Shown: positions 16,357 through 25,245, counted from the first letter of the stretch. The stretch: 64,000 bases of DNA from Anaerolineaceae bacterium UBA5211 (GCA_002412595.1 DHVJ01000038.1:43953-107952), one strand, 5' to 3'. The notes: generated by a model from the sequence alone, not told the origin. Program-made: numbers and translations.

Positions 16357-17748
16357 ATGGGCATTCAGGTTTACAGCACCCTAACTCGCAAGAAAGAATC
16401 CTTCGAGACCATCGAAGCCAACAAAGTCCGCATGTATGTGTGCGGTCCTACTGTTTACGATAAAGCCCACGTCGGCCATGCTATGTCCGCCCTGGTTTTC
16501 GATATCATTCGCCGCTACCTGGAATATCGCGGGTATTCCGTCAACCACGTCATGAACTACACCGACGTGGATGATAAGATCATCATGCGTGCCAATAAAT
16601 TAGCCTGCGATCCCTTTGAGCTGGCGGAAACCTACATCCAACAATATGCCCAGCATTTGAAGGATTTGAACATCCTGCCCGCAACAATCAACCCCCGTGC
16701 CACTCGCGAGATGGAAGAAATCATCGCATTCATTACGGATCTGATCGCTAAGGGCTACGCCTATGAAGCCCACGGGGATGTGTATTACCGCGTTGAGAAA
16801 AAATCCGACTATGGCAAACTTTCCGGCCGCAAACTGGATGACATGCGCGCCGGATCGCGCATCGAGGTGGATGAACGCAAGGAAAATCCGATGGATTTCG
16901 CGCTATGGAAAGCTGCCAAAGAAGGCGAACCTGCCTGGGATAGTCCCTGGGGCAAGGGCCGTCCCGGTTGGCACATCGAATGCTCAGCCATGAGCGGCGC
17001 CCATCTGGGCGAACAAATCGATATCCACGGCGGTGGCAACGACCTGATCTTCCCACACCATGAAAATGAAATCGCTCAATCCGAAGCCCACACCGGCAAA
17101 CAGTTTGCGCGATATTGGATCCATAACGGCATGCTTCAGCTCAGCGGTGAAAAGATGTCCAAATCTACCGGTAACCTGATTACCATTGAGGACTTTCTGG
17201 CCACCCACCCTGCCGACGCACTGCGTATGATGGTGCTCAATTCCGGCTACCGCAATCCCCTGACCTTCAACGATGAAGTCATTGGGCAGGCCGAGCGCGC
17301 ATTGGAACGCCTGCAATCCGGCCTGAAAGCAGCCCAACCGCAAGCCGCTGGTTTGGCAGACACCTCAGCATTGGACAAAGCGGCCAAAGCCGCCCGCAGC
17401 GGATTTGAAGCCAGCATGGATGACGATTTCAATAGTGCCGGAGCGTTGGGACACTTATTTGAACTGGTACGCATTATCAACCAGGCGCGCGCCGATGGCG
17501 CCAGCGATGAGCAGCTCAAAGCCGCGCAGGATGTATTGGAAGAACTGACCAGTGTTCTGGGATTGACCCTGCGCGCAGAAAAAAAATCGCAGGCAGCCGA
17601 TGCTTTCGTTGACCTGCTGGTTGATGTCCGCCAGGATGTGCGCCAGGCAAAATTGTGGGAGCTTTCGGATAAGATCCGTGACCAACTGGCTGAACTGGGC
17701 GTGCAGGTGGAAGACGCCAAGGGCGGCAGCACCTGGTATTGGAAATGA
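16357..17748 (+). CDS. cysS: Cysteine--tRNA ligase
   Basis: Class I aminoacyl-tRNA synthetase charging tRNA-Cys. 463 aa is the normal size. The ATP-binding HIGH motif is HVGH (from residue 38), the KMSKS loop is present exactly (Lys266), and the zinc-site cysteine sits in YVCGPTVYD near residue 29 with further ligands in the WHIECSAM and HHENE segments. GTAAGGAG lies upstream of ATG 16357. Its stop codon overlaps the start of rlmB as ATGA, the usual cysS-rlmB order seen in many Gram-positive-like genomes. Confidence 0.97.
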   Translation: MGIQVYSTLTRKKESFETIEANKVRMYVCGPTVYDKAHVGHAMSALVFDIIRRYLEYRGYSVNHVMNYTDVDDKIIMRANKLACDPFELAETYIQQYAQHLKDLNILPATINPRATREMEEIIAFITDLIAKGYAYEAHGDVYYRVEKKSDYGKLSGRKLDDMRAGSRIEVDERKENPMDFALWKAAKEGEPAWDSPWGKGRPGWHIECSAMSGAHLGEQIDIHGGGNDLIFPHHENEIAQSEAHTGKQFARYWIHNGMLQLSGEKMSKSTGNLITIEDFLATHPADALRMMVLNSGYRNPLTFNDEVIGQAERALERLQSGLKAAQPQAAGLADTSALDKAAKAARSGFEASMDDDFNSAGALGHLFELVRIINQARADGASDEQLKAAQDVLEELTSVLGLTLRAEKKSQAADAFVDLLVDVRQDVRQAKLWELSDKIRDQLAELGVQVEDAKGGSTWYWK

Positions 17749-18473
17749 AAGAGTGGATCACTGGTAGAAACCCTGTTTATGAGTGCCTGCGTGCTGGACG
17801 CAGGCATTTTTTCAGATTGCAGCTCGCCAGGGGCGTGGAGCAAAAAGGGCGCATCCCAGAGATTCTCGCATTAGCTAAACAACAGCATCTTAACGCAGAA
17901 TGGGTAGAACGCGACGTATTAGAGGAATACTCGGACAATCCCCAGGGCGTGGCTTTACAGTCCAGCGAGTATCCGTATGCGGATTTACAGGGCATCTTCG
18001 ACCTGGCCAAGTTAAGAAACGAACCCCTTTTCATGTTGATCCTGGACCAAATTCAGGACCCGCAGAACATGGGCACACTTATCCGCAGCGCGGAAGTGTT
18101 CGGCGTACACGGCATGGTCATTCCTGCGCACCACTCGGCCAGCGTGACACCGGCAGTAGTGAACGCCTCCTCCGGAGCCAGCGAGCATTTGTTGATCGCC
18201 CCCGGCAACCTGGCACAAGCCATCGACACCATTAAAGAACAGGATGCCTGGGTAATTGGCCTGGACATGGACACCAGCGCCACACCACTGGCACAGACCA
18301 ACCTGAAAGGCGCGCTGGCATTTGTGGTGGGCAGCGAAGGGGAAGGACTGCGCCGCCTGGTGCGCGAAAAGTGCGACCTGATCACTTATATTCCCATGCG
18401 CGGCAAAGTGGCCTCGCTGAACGCCGCCACTGCCGGTTCCATTGTGCTGCAGGCCGCGGCCGCAGCGCGCTAA
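17745..18473 (+). CDS. rlmB: 23S rRNA (guanosine-2'-O-)-methyltransferase RlmB / TrmH family
   Basis: SPOUT-type methyltransferase with an N-terminal substrate-binding domain (WITGRNPVYECLRAG) and a C-terminal knotted domain. Family motifs are DQIQDPQNMGTLIRSAE, the VVGSEGEGL block and the IPMRGKVASLNAA end that makes the knot. It probably 2'-O-methylates G2251 of 23S rRNA. I place the start at ATG 17745, which overlaps the cysS stop (ATGA) and implies translational coupling; an upstream TTG at 17739 is less likely. Length 242 aa fits RlmB. Related TrmH proteins act on tRNA, so the target is family-level. Confidence 0.9.
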   Translation: MKEWITGRNPVYECLRAGRRHFFRLQLARGVEQKGRIPEILALAKQQHLNAEWVERDVLEEYSDNPQGVALQSSEYPYADLQGIFDLAKLRNEPLFMLILDQIQDPQNMGTLIRSAEVFGVHGMVIPAHHSASVTPAVVNASSGASEHLLIAPGNLAQAIDTIKEQDAWVIGLDMDTSATPLAQTNLKGALAFVVGSEGEGLRRLVREKCDLITYIPMRGKVASLNAATAGSIVLQAAAAAR

Positions 18474-18502
18474 CTCACCTCATTTCACGGAAATACAAAA
18501 AT

Positions 18503-18537
18503 TGCCCCGCTAGTTAAGAATACGGGGCATTCTTTTA
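18503..18537 (+). terminator. Rho-independent terminator after rlmB
   Basis: 7-bp GC stem TGCCCCG / CGGGGCA with a 13-nt loop and TTCTTTT tail, closing the PIN-TRAM/cysS/rlmB unit. Confidence 0.75.
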
Positions 18538-18577
18538 TTAATTGATAAAATAACGTAATCGTAAAAAGGGTGAATGC

Positions 18578-19630
18578 ATGCAGCCTTTGATCAAACCCGC
18601 AAAACTCAATCCTGGCGACAAGGTCGCGGCGGTCAGCCTGTCCTGGGGCGGGCCGGGCGTCCTCCCGGCGCGTTACCAGGCCGGCAAGCGCCAGTTGGAA
18701 GTAGCCTTCGGCGTGCAGGTAGTGGAAATGCCGCACACGCTGGCCGATCCGGACTGGCTGCATGCCCACCCCCAGGCCCGCGCGGAGGACCTGATGGGTG
18801 CTTTCTGCGACCCGCAAGTGCTTGCCATCTTCAGCACCATCGGCGGGGATGATTCCATCCGCACTTTGCCCTATCTCAACCTGGAAGTGATGCAAGCCAA
18901 TCCTAAAATATTCATGGGCTATTCCGACAGTACCGTCACGCATTTGGCTTGCCTGAAAGCCGGGTTGGGCTCCTTCTACGGACCCTCCATCATGGCCGGG
19001 TTCGGAGAGAACGCGGGACTGTTCCCTTACATGGCAAATTCTGTGCGCAAGACCCTGTTCGACAGCCAGCCCATCGGTTGGCTGTCCCCCAACACGGAAG
19101 GTTGGACGGATGAACTGATGGATTGGGGTGACCCAAAGAATCAATCCATCCCACGCAAACGCCATACTTGCACAGGTTGGAACTTCCTGCAGGGGCAAGG
19201 CCAGCACAGCGGGCGGTTGATGGGCGGCTGCATTGAGGTGTTGGATTGGCTACGCGGCACGGATTTCTGGCCAACAGACGAACAGTGGAATGGAGCCGTG
19301 CTCTTTTTAGAGACTTCCGAGGAAGCACCATCCCCGCAAGCGGTCAAACGCATGCTGCGCGCGCTGGCCGCCGTGGACGCCCTGCGGCGTATATCCGCAT
19401 TGTTGGTCGGGCGGCCGGGCGGGCAGGTGCCGCCGGAGAAATTCGCTGAATATGACCAGGCTATTCTGGATGTATTGGTGGAAGAAGAAGGACTAACAGA
19501 AATCCCTATTGTGACCAACATGGATTTCGGCCACAGCGACCCCATGCTGGTGCTACCTTACGGCGCGCAGATACGCATTGACTGCGATGCACAGCAACTC
19601 GAAATCACGGAAAACGCCGTTTGCGATTAG
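18578..19630 (+). CDS. S66-family peptidase (LD-carboxypeptidase / MccF-like)
   Basis: A 350-aa cytoplasmic serine peptidase of family S66. The N-terminal KPAKLNPGDKVAAVS opening, the Ser nucleophile in MGYSDST (about residue 114), and the later Glu (LFLETSEE) and His (DFGHSDP) regions make the Ser-Glu-His triad of the family. The length and the GGDDSIRTLPYL block are closer to the MccF branch, which hydrolyses microcin-C-type aminoacyl-nucleotides, than to LdcA, which trims murein tetrapeptides. No microcin gene is present, so a role in peptidoglycan recycling or detoxification are both open. A terminator lies in front; converges with the DUF456 gene 7 bp away. Confidence 0.85.
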   Translation: MQPLIKPAKLNPGDKVAAVSLSWGGPGVLPARYQAGKRQLEVAFGVQVVEMPHTLADPDWLHAHPQARAEDLMGAFCDPQVLAIFSTIGGDDSIRTLPYLNLEVMQANPKIFMGYSDSTVTHLACLKAGLGSFYGPSIMAGFGENAGLFPYMANSVRKTLFDSQPIGWLSPNTEGWTDELMDWGDPKNQSIPRKRHTCTGWNFLQGQGQHSGRLMGGCIEVLDWLRGTDFWPTDEQWNGAVLFLETSEEAPSPQAVKRMLRALAAVDALRRISALLVGRPGGQVPPEKFAEYDQAILDVLVEEEGLTEIPIVTNMDFGHSDPMLVLPYGAQIRIDCDAQQLEITENAVCD

Positions 19631-19637
19631 CCCGGTT

Positions 19638-20252
19638 TTAGAAAGGCCAAGCGCCGCTCAAATGCAGCCACAGCAGCCATAAACCGATCATGACCAGGCC
19701 AATACCAAAGCGCGCTACGACCGCTCTGCCAAAGCCCACAGCCATTTCCTTGGTGGATTCACCCGCCTGACGCCAATTCTTCAGGCGTATCACCTCAATT
19801 ATGAAGAGCAGGATCAGCGCAGCCGCCAGCCCACCAAAGGGTGGGAATAGGATACCGAAGACCAACGCAGCCACCATTGAAGCCACCACACTGCCCCAGC
19901 TCGCGCCGCTCTTTTTAGCGCTGGCGCCCATCAGCAGTTGATCCACGGTATTACCAAAGATCATCAACAGCGTGATGCCTAAGAAGATCAGGCCGGAAGT
20001 GAGGTTGAAGCCGGTCAACAAGCCATAGACCAACGCGGCGATCCAGATGACAGTTAGGCCGGGAATGACGACCGCCACCAGACTGACCAGTCCCAACAGC
20101 ATGACCACCAGCACCACGATTTGCACAGTCAACAGCACACCGGAGGACATGTTAATGCCGCCCCATGTGGAACTGCCTGCGTCAGCGGCGCAGGCAGTTA
20201 ATATCAATGTTAAGCCCAATAATGGAAATGTACGGCGGAAAAAAGCGGCCAT
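19638..20252 (-). CDS. DUF456 membrane protein with an apparent lipoprotein-type N-terminus
   Basis: Residues after about 35 are a DUF456-type membrane protein: several helices, the VIPGLTVIWIAALVYG block (a PGLPG-like loop) and a Gly-rich FPPFGGLAAALI repeat. The function of DUF456 is unknown. From the ATG at 20252 the first 25 residues read like a lipoprotein signal peptide, with two Arg, a hydrophobic core and a lipobox LTAC. This is unusual, because DUF456 proteins normally begin with their first helix; an internal ATG in GGINMSSG would give such a protein. The ATG at 20252 lies 1 nt after the serS stop and an ATG at 20261 overlaps it, so it is translated from the serS transcript. Confidence 0.7.
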   Translation of the reverse strand: MAAFFRRTFPLLGLTLILTACAADAGSSTWGGINMSSGVLLTVQIVVLVVMLLGLVSLVAVVIPGLTVIWIAALVYGLLTGFNLTSGLIFLGITLLMIFGNTVDQLLMGASAKKSGASWGSVVASMVAALVFGILFPPFGGLAAALILLFIIEVIRLKNWRQAGESTKEMAVGFGRAVVARFGIGLVMIGLWLLWLHLSGAWPF

Positions 20253-20253
20253 T

Positions 20254-21531
20254 CTATCCATTTGGCCCTGTAATGACATCGATACCGCCCATCCAGGGTT
20301 TGAGCACTTCCGGCACACGGATGCTGCCGTCGGCTTGCTGGAAGGTTTCCATCACGCCAATCAGGGTGCGCGGCAAGCCCAGGCCGGAGCCATTGAGGGT
20401 ATGCAGGTAATCCTTGCGGCCGTCCGCGTCCACGTACTTAATGTTGGCGCGGCGTGCCTGAAAGTTGCCCACGTTAGAAATTGAAGAAACCTCCAGCCAT
20501 TCCTGGCAGCCGGGCGCCCATACTTCGATATCATAGGTAATGCGTGCGTTGAAACCCAGGTCGCCGGTGCATAGTTCCAGGATGCGGTAAGTCAGGCCCA
20601 ATTTGGCGCAGGTCTCTTCCGCGTCCGCCACCATCATCTTGAATTCTTCCATGGATCTTTCCGGCTTGCAGTAAACGTACATCTCCACCTTATCGAACTG
20701 GTGGCCGCGTTTGATACCGCGCACGTCGCGCCCGGCACTCATTTTTTCGCGGCGGAAGCAGGGTGTGTAAGCGGTGTAACACAGCGGCAATTTATCCCCT
20801 TCGATGAAATCACCCATGTGAATGCCGGTCAGCGGTACTTCCGCGGTGGGCACCATCCACAGGTCTTCTTCGTGGTCTTTGTAGAGATTATCGGCAAACT
20901 TGGGCAGCTGGCCGGAAGCATACAGTGTTTCACCTTTGACCATGAAGGGCGTGTATTTCTCGTGATAGCCCTGACGGACGTGCAGGTCCAGCATCCAGGC
21001 GATCAAAGCGCGCTGCAAGCGCGCGCCAGCATCGTTCAGTACGTAAAAGCGCGAACCGGTGATCTTTACGCCCTGGTCGAAATCAATGATGCCCAGCTTG
21101 GGGCCCAATTCCCAGTGCGGCAGAGGTTCGAAATCATAGGTTGGTTTCTCGCCCACGGTGCGCAGTACGATATTTTCACTCTCGTCTTTTCCCAACGGGA
21201 CACTTTCATCCGGGATGTTGGGGATAGTTTCAATCACAGCCTGAATCTGCTGCTCGATAACTTTGACTTCTTCATCCATAGTAGTGATGCGGTCGCCCAC
21301 CTCGCGCATGGCCGCGATTTTCTGTTCGCGCTCGGCCTTGTCTTTAGTCGCGCCGATCTCCTTGGATGCCGCATTACGTTCAGCCTTCAGATCTTCCACC
21401 TGGGTCAGTTTCACGCGCCATTCTTCATCCATGCGAGCCAGTTCATCGACCACGCTGATATCCATATGGCGGCGTTCCAGAGCATCCTTCAGAAGTTGTG
21501 GGGTTTCGCGCACAATCTTGATGTCGATCAT
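20254..21531 (-). CDS. serS: Serine--tRNA ligase
   Basis: Class II synthetase charging tRNA-Ser (and tRNA-Sec). At 425 aa it is full length: N-terminal long coiled-coil arm (about residues 25-105, rich in Glu/Lys/Arg) that grips the tRNA variable arm, then the class II core with motif 2 (CFRREKMSAGRDVRGIKRGH) and motif 3 (GSGLGLPRTLIGVMET). AGAAG before the ATG acts as ribosome binding site. Expression is probably controlled by the T-box leader directly upstream. tRNA-Ser(GGA) is encoded in this window at 34.2 kb. Confidence 0.97.
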   Translation of the reverse strand: MIDIKIVRETPQLLKDALERRHMDISVVDELARMDEEWRVKLTQVEDLKAERNAASKEIGATKDKAEREQKIAAMREVGDRITTMDEEVKVIEQQIQAVIETIPNIPDESVPLGKDESENIVLRTVGEKPTYDFEPLPHWELGPKLGIIDFDQGVKITGSRFYVLNDAGARLQRALIAWMLDLHVRQGYHEKYTPFMVKGETLYASGQLPKFADNLYKDHEEDLWMVPTAEVPLTGIHMGDFIEGDKLPLCYTAYTPCFRREKMSAGRDVRGIKRGHQFDKVEMYVYCKPERSMEEFKMMVADAEETCAKLGLTYRILELCTGDLGFNARITYDIEVWAPGCQEWLEVSSISNVGNFQARRANIKYVDADGRKDYLHTLNGSGLGLPRTLIGVMETFQQADGSIRVPEVLKPWMGGIDVITGPNG

Positions 21532-21548
21532 TTCATCTTCTCCTGATT

Positions 21549-21732
21549 AAATAAAATTCCCCTCGCCCGCAGGACGAGAGGGGTTCTCGTGGTGCCACCT
21601 GCTTTTGCTGATGAAGCCATCAGCCTCTGCGTGCGATAACGGTTGCTCCGGCCTGCTTACGGCATATGTATGTCCCTGCGCAGGCAGCCTGTCCTTGCGA
21701 ACGCCGGATTGGATTTCCGGGCTGGCCTTTCA
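21549..21732 (-). promoter_or_regulatory. T-box riboswitch controlling serS
   Basis: On the minus strand the leader contains AGGTGGCACCACGAG (21586-21600), a good match to the conserved T-box sequence AGGTGGTACCACG that pairs with the 3' end of uncharged tRNA. It is followed immediately by a terminator hairpin (CCCCTCTCG / CGAGGGG, 21559-21583) and a T-rich run (AATTTTATTT). Uncharged tRNA-Ser should favour the antiterminator. The leader is short, about 180 nt, so Stem I seems reduced. Several serine codons occur in the upstream half, and I cannot assign the specifier with confidence. Confidence 0.87.
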
Positions 21733-21738
21733 CCCTTG

Positions 21739-21766
21739 ATTATATGATTTCATTATCGGCTGTCAA
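21739..21766 (-). promoter_or_regulatory. Promoter of the serS T-box transcript
   Basis: Perfect hexamers on the minus strand, TTGACA (21761-21766) and TATAAT (21739-21744), with a 16-bp spacer. Confidence 0.88.
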
Positions 21767-21799
21767 GAGGGTTAAGGTCAAGGACACTTCCTGTACTGC

Positions 21800-23437
21800 T
21801 TATGTCCTGCGCACACTGCCTGCCTCAACCAGCCAAACCTCCTGCGCGAAATGCTCGATGAAATAACGGTCATGCACCACCGCCAGAATGGCCCCTTCGA
21901 AGGCGTCCAGTGCTTGTTCGAACTGCGTACGGCTGGGAATGTCTAAATGGTTAATGGGTTCATCTAAAAGCAGAAAATTGCAGCCTTGCGCAATCAGTAG
22001 GGCTAGCTCCAGGCGAGCGCGCTGGCCGTAGCTGAGCAAATTAGCAGTCTTAAGTACTTCGTCCCCGGCTAACAGGTAGGTGGCCAAATAGTGGCGCGCT
22101 TCCGTTTGGTTGGCAAAATACGGCTGCATCGTTTCGACAGCAGTTTTGTTCAACTCCAGGTTGGAGAGGTCCTGCGCCAGCATGCCCATATGCACGCTGC
22201 TGCCCAACAGCACGCGCCCCGCCAGCGGCGGCAGTGTACCCATCACGGTACGCAGCAGGGTGGTCTTGCCACAGCCGTTGGCGCCGCTCAACACGATGCG
22301 CTGACCGGCTTGAACCTGCAAATTTAAATCGCGTAGCAGCAGCTTGTCCGGAAACCCCACGCTGAGCTCTTCCAACTGCAATACGGAGTTGCCCAAATGG
22401 ACAGTGTTCTGGAACTCGAAATACAGCGCCTTTTGCTGCTCCGGTTTTTCCACGCGCTCATCCGATTCGACGTACTGCTCCAGCCTTTTTTCCCGGGACT
22501 TGGCCTTCTTGGCCACTTTCTTGGCAATACGTTTATAGAAATCTTTGCTGCTGCGGAATTCCCTGCCGGCCAGACGCGTGGTGCTCATTTGCTTTTCTGT
22601 GTAGGCCGCCTGTGCCTTAACACGTGTGATATCGGTTTTCATGCGGCGCACTTCCTGCTGCTGGTCGCGGTATTCGCTCCACTGCGCACGTACTTCCGTA
22701 CGACGCTGTTCCAGATAGTCAGTGTAATTGCCTTCATAAGCCCGCAGGGTACGGCTGGCCGGATCCAATTCCAGGATGCGTGTCACCACATGATCTAAGA
22801 AAGTGCGGTCGTGCGAGACAATCAGCGCACCGCACTCGGTATGCGCCAGCCAATCCTCCAACCAGTCCATCATCTCGATATCCAGGTGATTGGTAGGTTC
22901 ATCCAACAACAACAGCTGCGGATCGTCCAATAGCACCAGGGCCAGTGCCAGGCGTGTTTGCTGCCCACCGCTGAGTTTGCTCACCGGCAGCTGCGGATCT
23001 ATTTGAGCCAAACCCAATTGAGCCAGGATTTGTCCGGTTTTAGTCGGGTCCGCGCGCTGGATGCGCTGCAGTAGAACATCGTAGCGCTCGATCAACGCCG
23101 GTTCCTGCGGAGTAGATGACAATGCTTGAGCAGCCACATTCAACTCCGCTTGCAGCATATCCAAATCGCCGGCCACTCGGCCAACCACCTGGCCCAAACA
23201 GCTGTCCGGTTCGAAAGTCCTGCCCTGCGGCAGATATCCCAATCGCAGGTCTGCGGGTTTATGAATGGCACCCGAATCAGGATTTTCCTGCCCAACCAGG
23301 ATTCTCAACAATGTAGTCTTACCGCTCCCGTTAGGGCCAATCAGGCCCACACGTTCGCCTGGGTTGATGCTGAAATTTATTTTTTCGAATAAGGGTGATA
23401 AGTTGAAAGTCTTTTTTAAATCAGAAACGGTAAGCAT
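21800..23437 (-). CDS. ABC-F family ATPase (ribosome-associated)
   Basis: A 545-aa protein of two ABC ATPase domains without membrane segments, the ABC-F arrangement. Domain 1 has Walker A GPNGSGKTT near residue 35 and signature LSGGQQTRL; domain 2 has GANGCGKTT and a LSYGQRARLEL signature. A charged interdomain linker (about residues 240-320, rich in Arg/Lys/Glu) is the ribosome-reaching P-site tRNA interaction motif. ABC-F proteins act on the ribosome, either as translation factors (EttA, Uup types) or as antibiotic-resistance proteins. The presence of a long structured leader favours the second, but this is an inference. The C-terminal extension is short. Overlaps nothing; separated from serS by its own promoter. 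Confidence 0.88.
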   Translation of the reverse strand: MLTVSDLKKTFNLSPLFEKINFSINPGERVGLIGPNGSGKTTLLRILVGQENPDSGAIHKPADLRLGYLPQGRTFEPDSCLGQVVGRVAGDLDMLQAELNVAAQALSSTPQEPALIERYDVLLQRIQRADPTKTGQILAQLGLAQIDPQLPVSKLSGGQQTRLALALVLLDDPQLLLLDEPTNHLDIEMMDWLEDWLAHTECGALIVSHDRTFLDHVVTRILELDPASRTLRAYEGNYTDYLEQRRTEVRAQWSEYRDQQQEVRRMKTDITRVKAQAAYTEKQMSTTRLAGREFRSSKDFYKRIAKKVAKKAKSREKRLEQYVESDERVEKPEQQKALYFEFQNTVHLGNSVLQLEELSVGFPDKLLLRDLNLQVQAGQRIVLSGANGCGKTTLLRTVMGTLPPLAGRVLLGSSVHMGMLAQDLSNLELNKTAVETMQPYFANQTEARHYLATYLLAGDEVLKTANLLSYGQRARLELALLIAQGCNFLLLDEPINHLDIPSRTQFEQALDAFEGAILAVVHDRYFIEHFAQEVWLVEAGSVRRT

Positions 23438-23446
23438 TTCTGTCTC

Positions 23447-23584
23447 CTATCGTGAAAAGCCTTGGACTCAGAAAAACAAGTCCCCGATAGTTTGCCCTTC
23501 CCGCTTATGGCGTGAATAAGGGCATCAGAACAGATAAATATGACTTACCGAATGCGCATTTTTTGTTAATTACCTGTTTTCCTA
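23447..23584 (-). promoter_or_regulatory. Structured 5' leader of the ABC-F gene
   Basis: The transcript from the promoter at 23591-23619 has a leader of about 145 nt. CTATCG (23485-23490) can pair with CGATAG (23447-23452), which is joined to the GGAG ribosome binding site, and a GGACT/AGTCC hairpin (23464-23468 with 23479-23483) fits inside. A further hairpin with GCCCTT/AAGGGC lies upstream (about 23494-23523). This layout would mask the ribosome binding site and could allow translational control. It is read by eye and not folded. Confidence 0.4.
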
Positions 23585-23590
23585 TCCAAC

Positions 23591-23619
23591 ATGATACTGA
23601 AAATAATTTTATCTGTCAA
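23591..23619 (-). promoter_or_regulatory. Promoter of the ABC-F gene
   Basis: Minus strand TTGACA (23614-23619), 17-bp spacer, TATCAT (23591-23596). Confidence 0.75.
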
Positions 23620-23728
23620 GCTGGAACAAAACTTTTCATCAATTGCGTAAAAAAGACACATTGTTAATTGTAATCCTTTACGAATAGGTGCATAATAGTA
23701 AAGTAATAAATAGGAGAAGAGGTTAGCA

Positions 23729-24343
23729 ATGATATTCCTTCCGGATCCAAATTTTGCATTTGTATTATTGGCAATCGCCTTCATGGTCACCATTTTCGCC
23801 CTGCTTGCGCCGGGTACTGGCGTGTTGGAAGTCCTGGCCCTGATCTTGCTCACCCTGGTAGGATTCAGCATGGCAAACCTGGCAGTGAATACCTGGGCAA
23901 TTTTGCTCCTGTTAGGCGGCATTGTGGCTGTTCTGCTGGCCCTGAAACGCTCCGAGAACCGCTACTTGTTAGCCTTTTCAATTGTGCTGTTAGTAGCGGG
24001 CATGCTGCTGGTTTTCAAGACACCAGGTCAAATCCTGGCCATGGATCCCTTCCTGGCCGTGATTGTCTCCATCAGCACGGCTGCTTTTATCTGGATTGTT
24101 GGCCGCAACACCGCCCAGGCATTCCAGCAAAAACCCCAACGCAATCTTGACCAAATCGTCGGGCAGGTGGGCAGAGCAGTTACCGATATTTCAAAAGAGG
24201 GCAGTGTTTATGTTGGCGGGGAGAACTGGTCGGCGGAAAGCGAAATCCTGATTAAAAAAGGCAGCGCTGTAATTATCCGCAAACGTGAAGGTTTGTTATT
24301 AAAAGTGGAACCGTTTTCTGAAAACCCTAAAAAGAAATCTTGA
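23729..24343 (+). CDS. NfeD-family membrane protein
   Basis: A 204-aa protein with about four to five transmembrane helices (residues 10-130) and a small C-terminal OB-fold domain (about 143-200) that starts LDQIVGQVGRAVTDIS-EGSVYVGGENWSAES, the NfeD soluble domain. NfeD proteins partner with SPFH/stomatin proteins in membrane microdomains and in membrane quality control. This is the short form, lacking the N-terminal ClpP-like serine protease domain. AGGAGAAGAGG precedes the ATG. The SPFH gene follows after 23 bp, the classical NfeD-stomatin operon. Confidence 0.9.
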   Translation: MIFLPDPNFAFVLLAIAFMVTIFALLAPGTGVLEVLALILLTLVGFSMANLAVNTWAILLLLGGIVAVLLALKRSENRYLLAFSIVLLVAGMLLVFKTPGQILAMDPFLAVIVSISTAAFIWIVGRNTAQAFQQKPQRNLDQIVGQVGRAVTDISKEGSVYVGGENWSAESEILIKKGSAVIIRKREGLLLKVEPFSENPKKKS

Positions 24344-24366
24344 ATTAATTCAACTGGAGGTTATAA

Positions 24367-25221
24367 ATGTTTAGTGTCGTTCCAATTTTACTCGTGCTGA
24401 TTGCCATTTTGGTTATCAGCTTACTGGCATCATCCATTCGAATTGTGCCAGAGTACCAACGTTTGATCGTGTTCCGGTTGGGCCGCTGTATCGGTGAAAA
24501 AGGGCCTGGTTTTGTCATGTTGATTCCCATTGTGGATCGGGCTGTCATGGTTGACCTGCGGGAACAAGTGCGGGAAATACCCGCGCAAACCTCGATCACC
24601 AAGGATAATGCGCCTATTTCGATTGACTTTTTATGGTTCTACAAAGTCATCGATCCAACCAGCACCGTCTTGCAGGTTGGAAACTTCGAATTAGCCGCTC
24701 AGGGTATTGCCACCACCACCCTGCGTTCGGTGATCGGTAGCATTATGCTGGACAGCGTGCTTTCAGAACGTGAGCAGATCAACAACGCGCTGCGCACCCG
24801 CCTGGATGAAGTCACCGAACGTTGGGGCGTCAAAGTCACCAACGTTGAAATTCGCGAGATTATCCCGCCGAGAGAAGTGCAGGATTCCATGAACCGCCAA
24901 TTGGCCGCAGAACGTGTCCGGCGTGCAGTTGTGACCGAATCGTTGGGTACACGCGAGGCCGCCATCAACGTGGCCGATGGTCAGAAACAATCCGCCATTC
25001 TGGAAGCCGAAGGCACACGCCAGGCGCAAGTATTAAACGCAGAAGGTTATGCCCAAGCTCTGGAGAACATCTTCAAAGCAGCCCAAGACGTAGATTCCAA
25101 GACAATCACACTGCAATACTTCGAAACTTTGAAGAAATTGGGTGAAGGTGCATCCACTAAATACATCTTCCCGATGGAATTCACTTCCATGATGCAGGAC
25201 TTTTTGAAAGATCGAAAATAG
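24367..25221 (+). CDS. SPFH/Band 7 (stomatin-like, slipin) protein
   Basis: A 284-aa membrane-anchored protein. Residues 5-22 are the N-terminal membrane segment, residues about 25-190 the SPFH domain (RIVPEYQRLIVFRLGR start, typical of slipins), then a coiled-coil region rich in Ala/Glu/Gln (about 190-250) that drives oligomerisation. Stomatin-like proteins form ring assemblies on the membrane and scaffold proteases or channels. GGAGGT lies 8 nt before the ATG. Cotranscribed with the NfeD gene in front and closed by a terminator. Confidence 0.93.
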   Translation: MFSVVPILLVLIAILVISLLASSIRIVPEYQRLIVFRLGRCIGEKGPGFVMLIPIVDRAVMVDLREQVREIPAQTSITKDNAPISIDFLWFYKVIDPTSTVLQVGNFELAAQGIATTTLRSVIGSIMLDSVLSEREQINNALRTRLDEVTERWGVKVTNVEIREIIPPREVQDSMNRQLAAERVRRAVVTESLGTREAAINVADGQKQSAILEAEGTRQAQVLNAEGYAQALENIFKAAQDVDSKTITLQYFETLKKLGEGASTKYIFPMEFTSMMQDFLKDRK

Positions 25222-25245
25222 GATAAATAAAGTTCGAGTGAATTT

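Noticed and set aside
20701..21546. Open frame of 281 codons on the plus strand
   Set aside because: Antisense to serS, which has all class II motifs. No ribosome binding site or homology-like features.
23570..23597. Possible leader peptide MLDRKTGN before the ABC-F gene
   Set aside because: Its ATG overlaps the -10 box, so it lies upstream of the expected transcript start.
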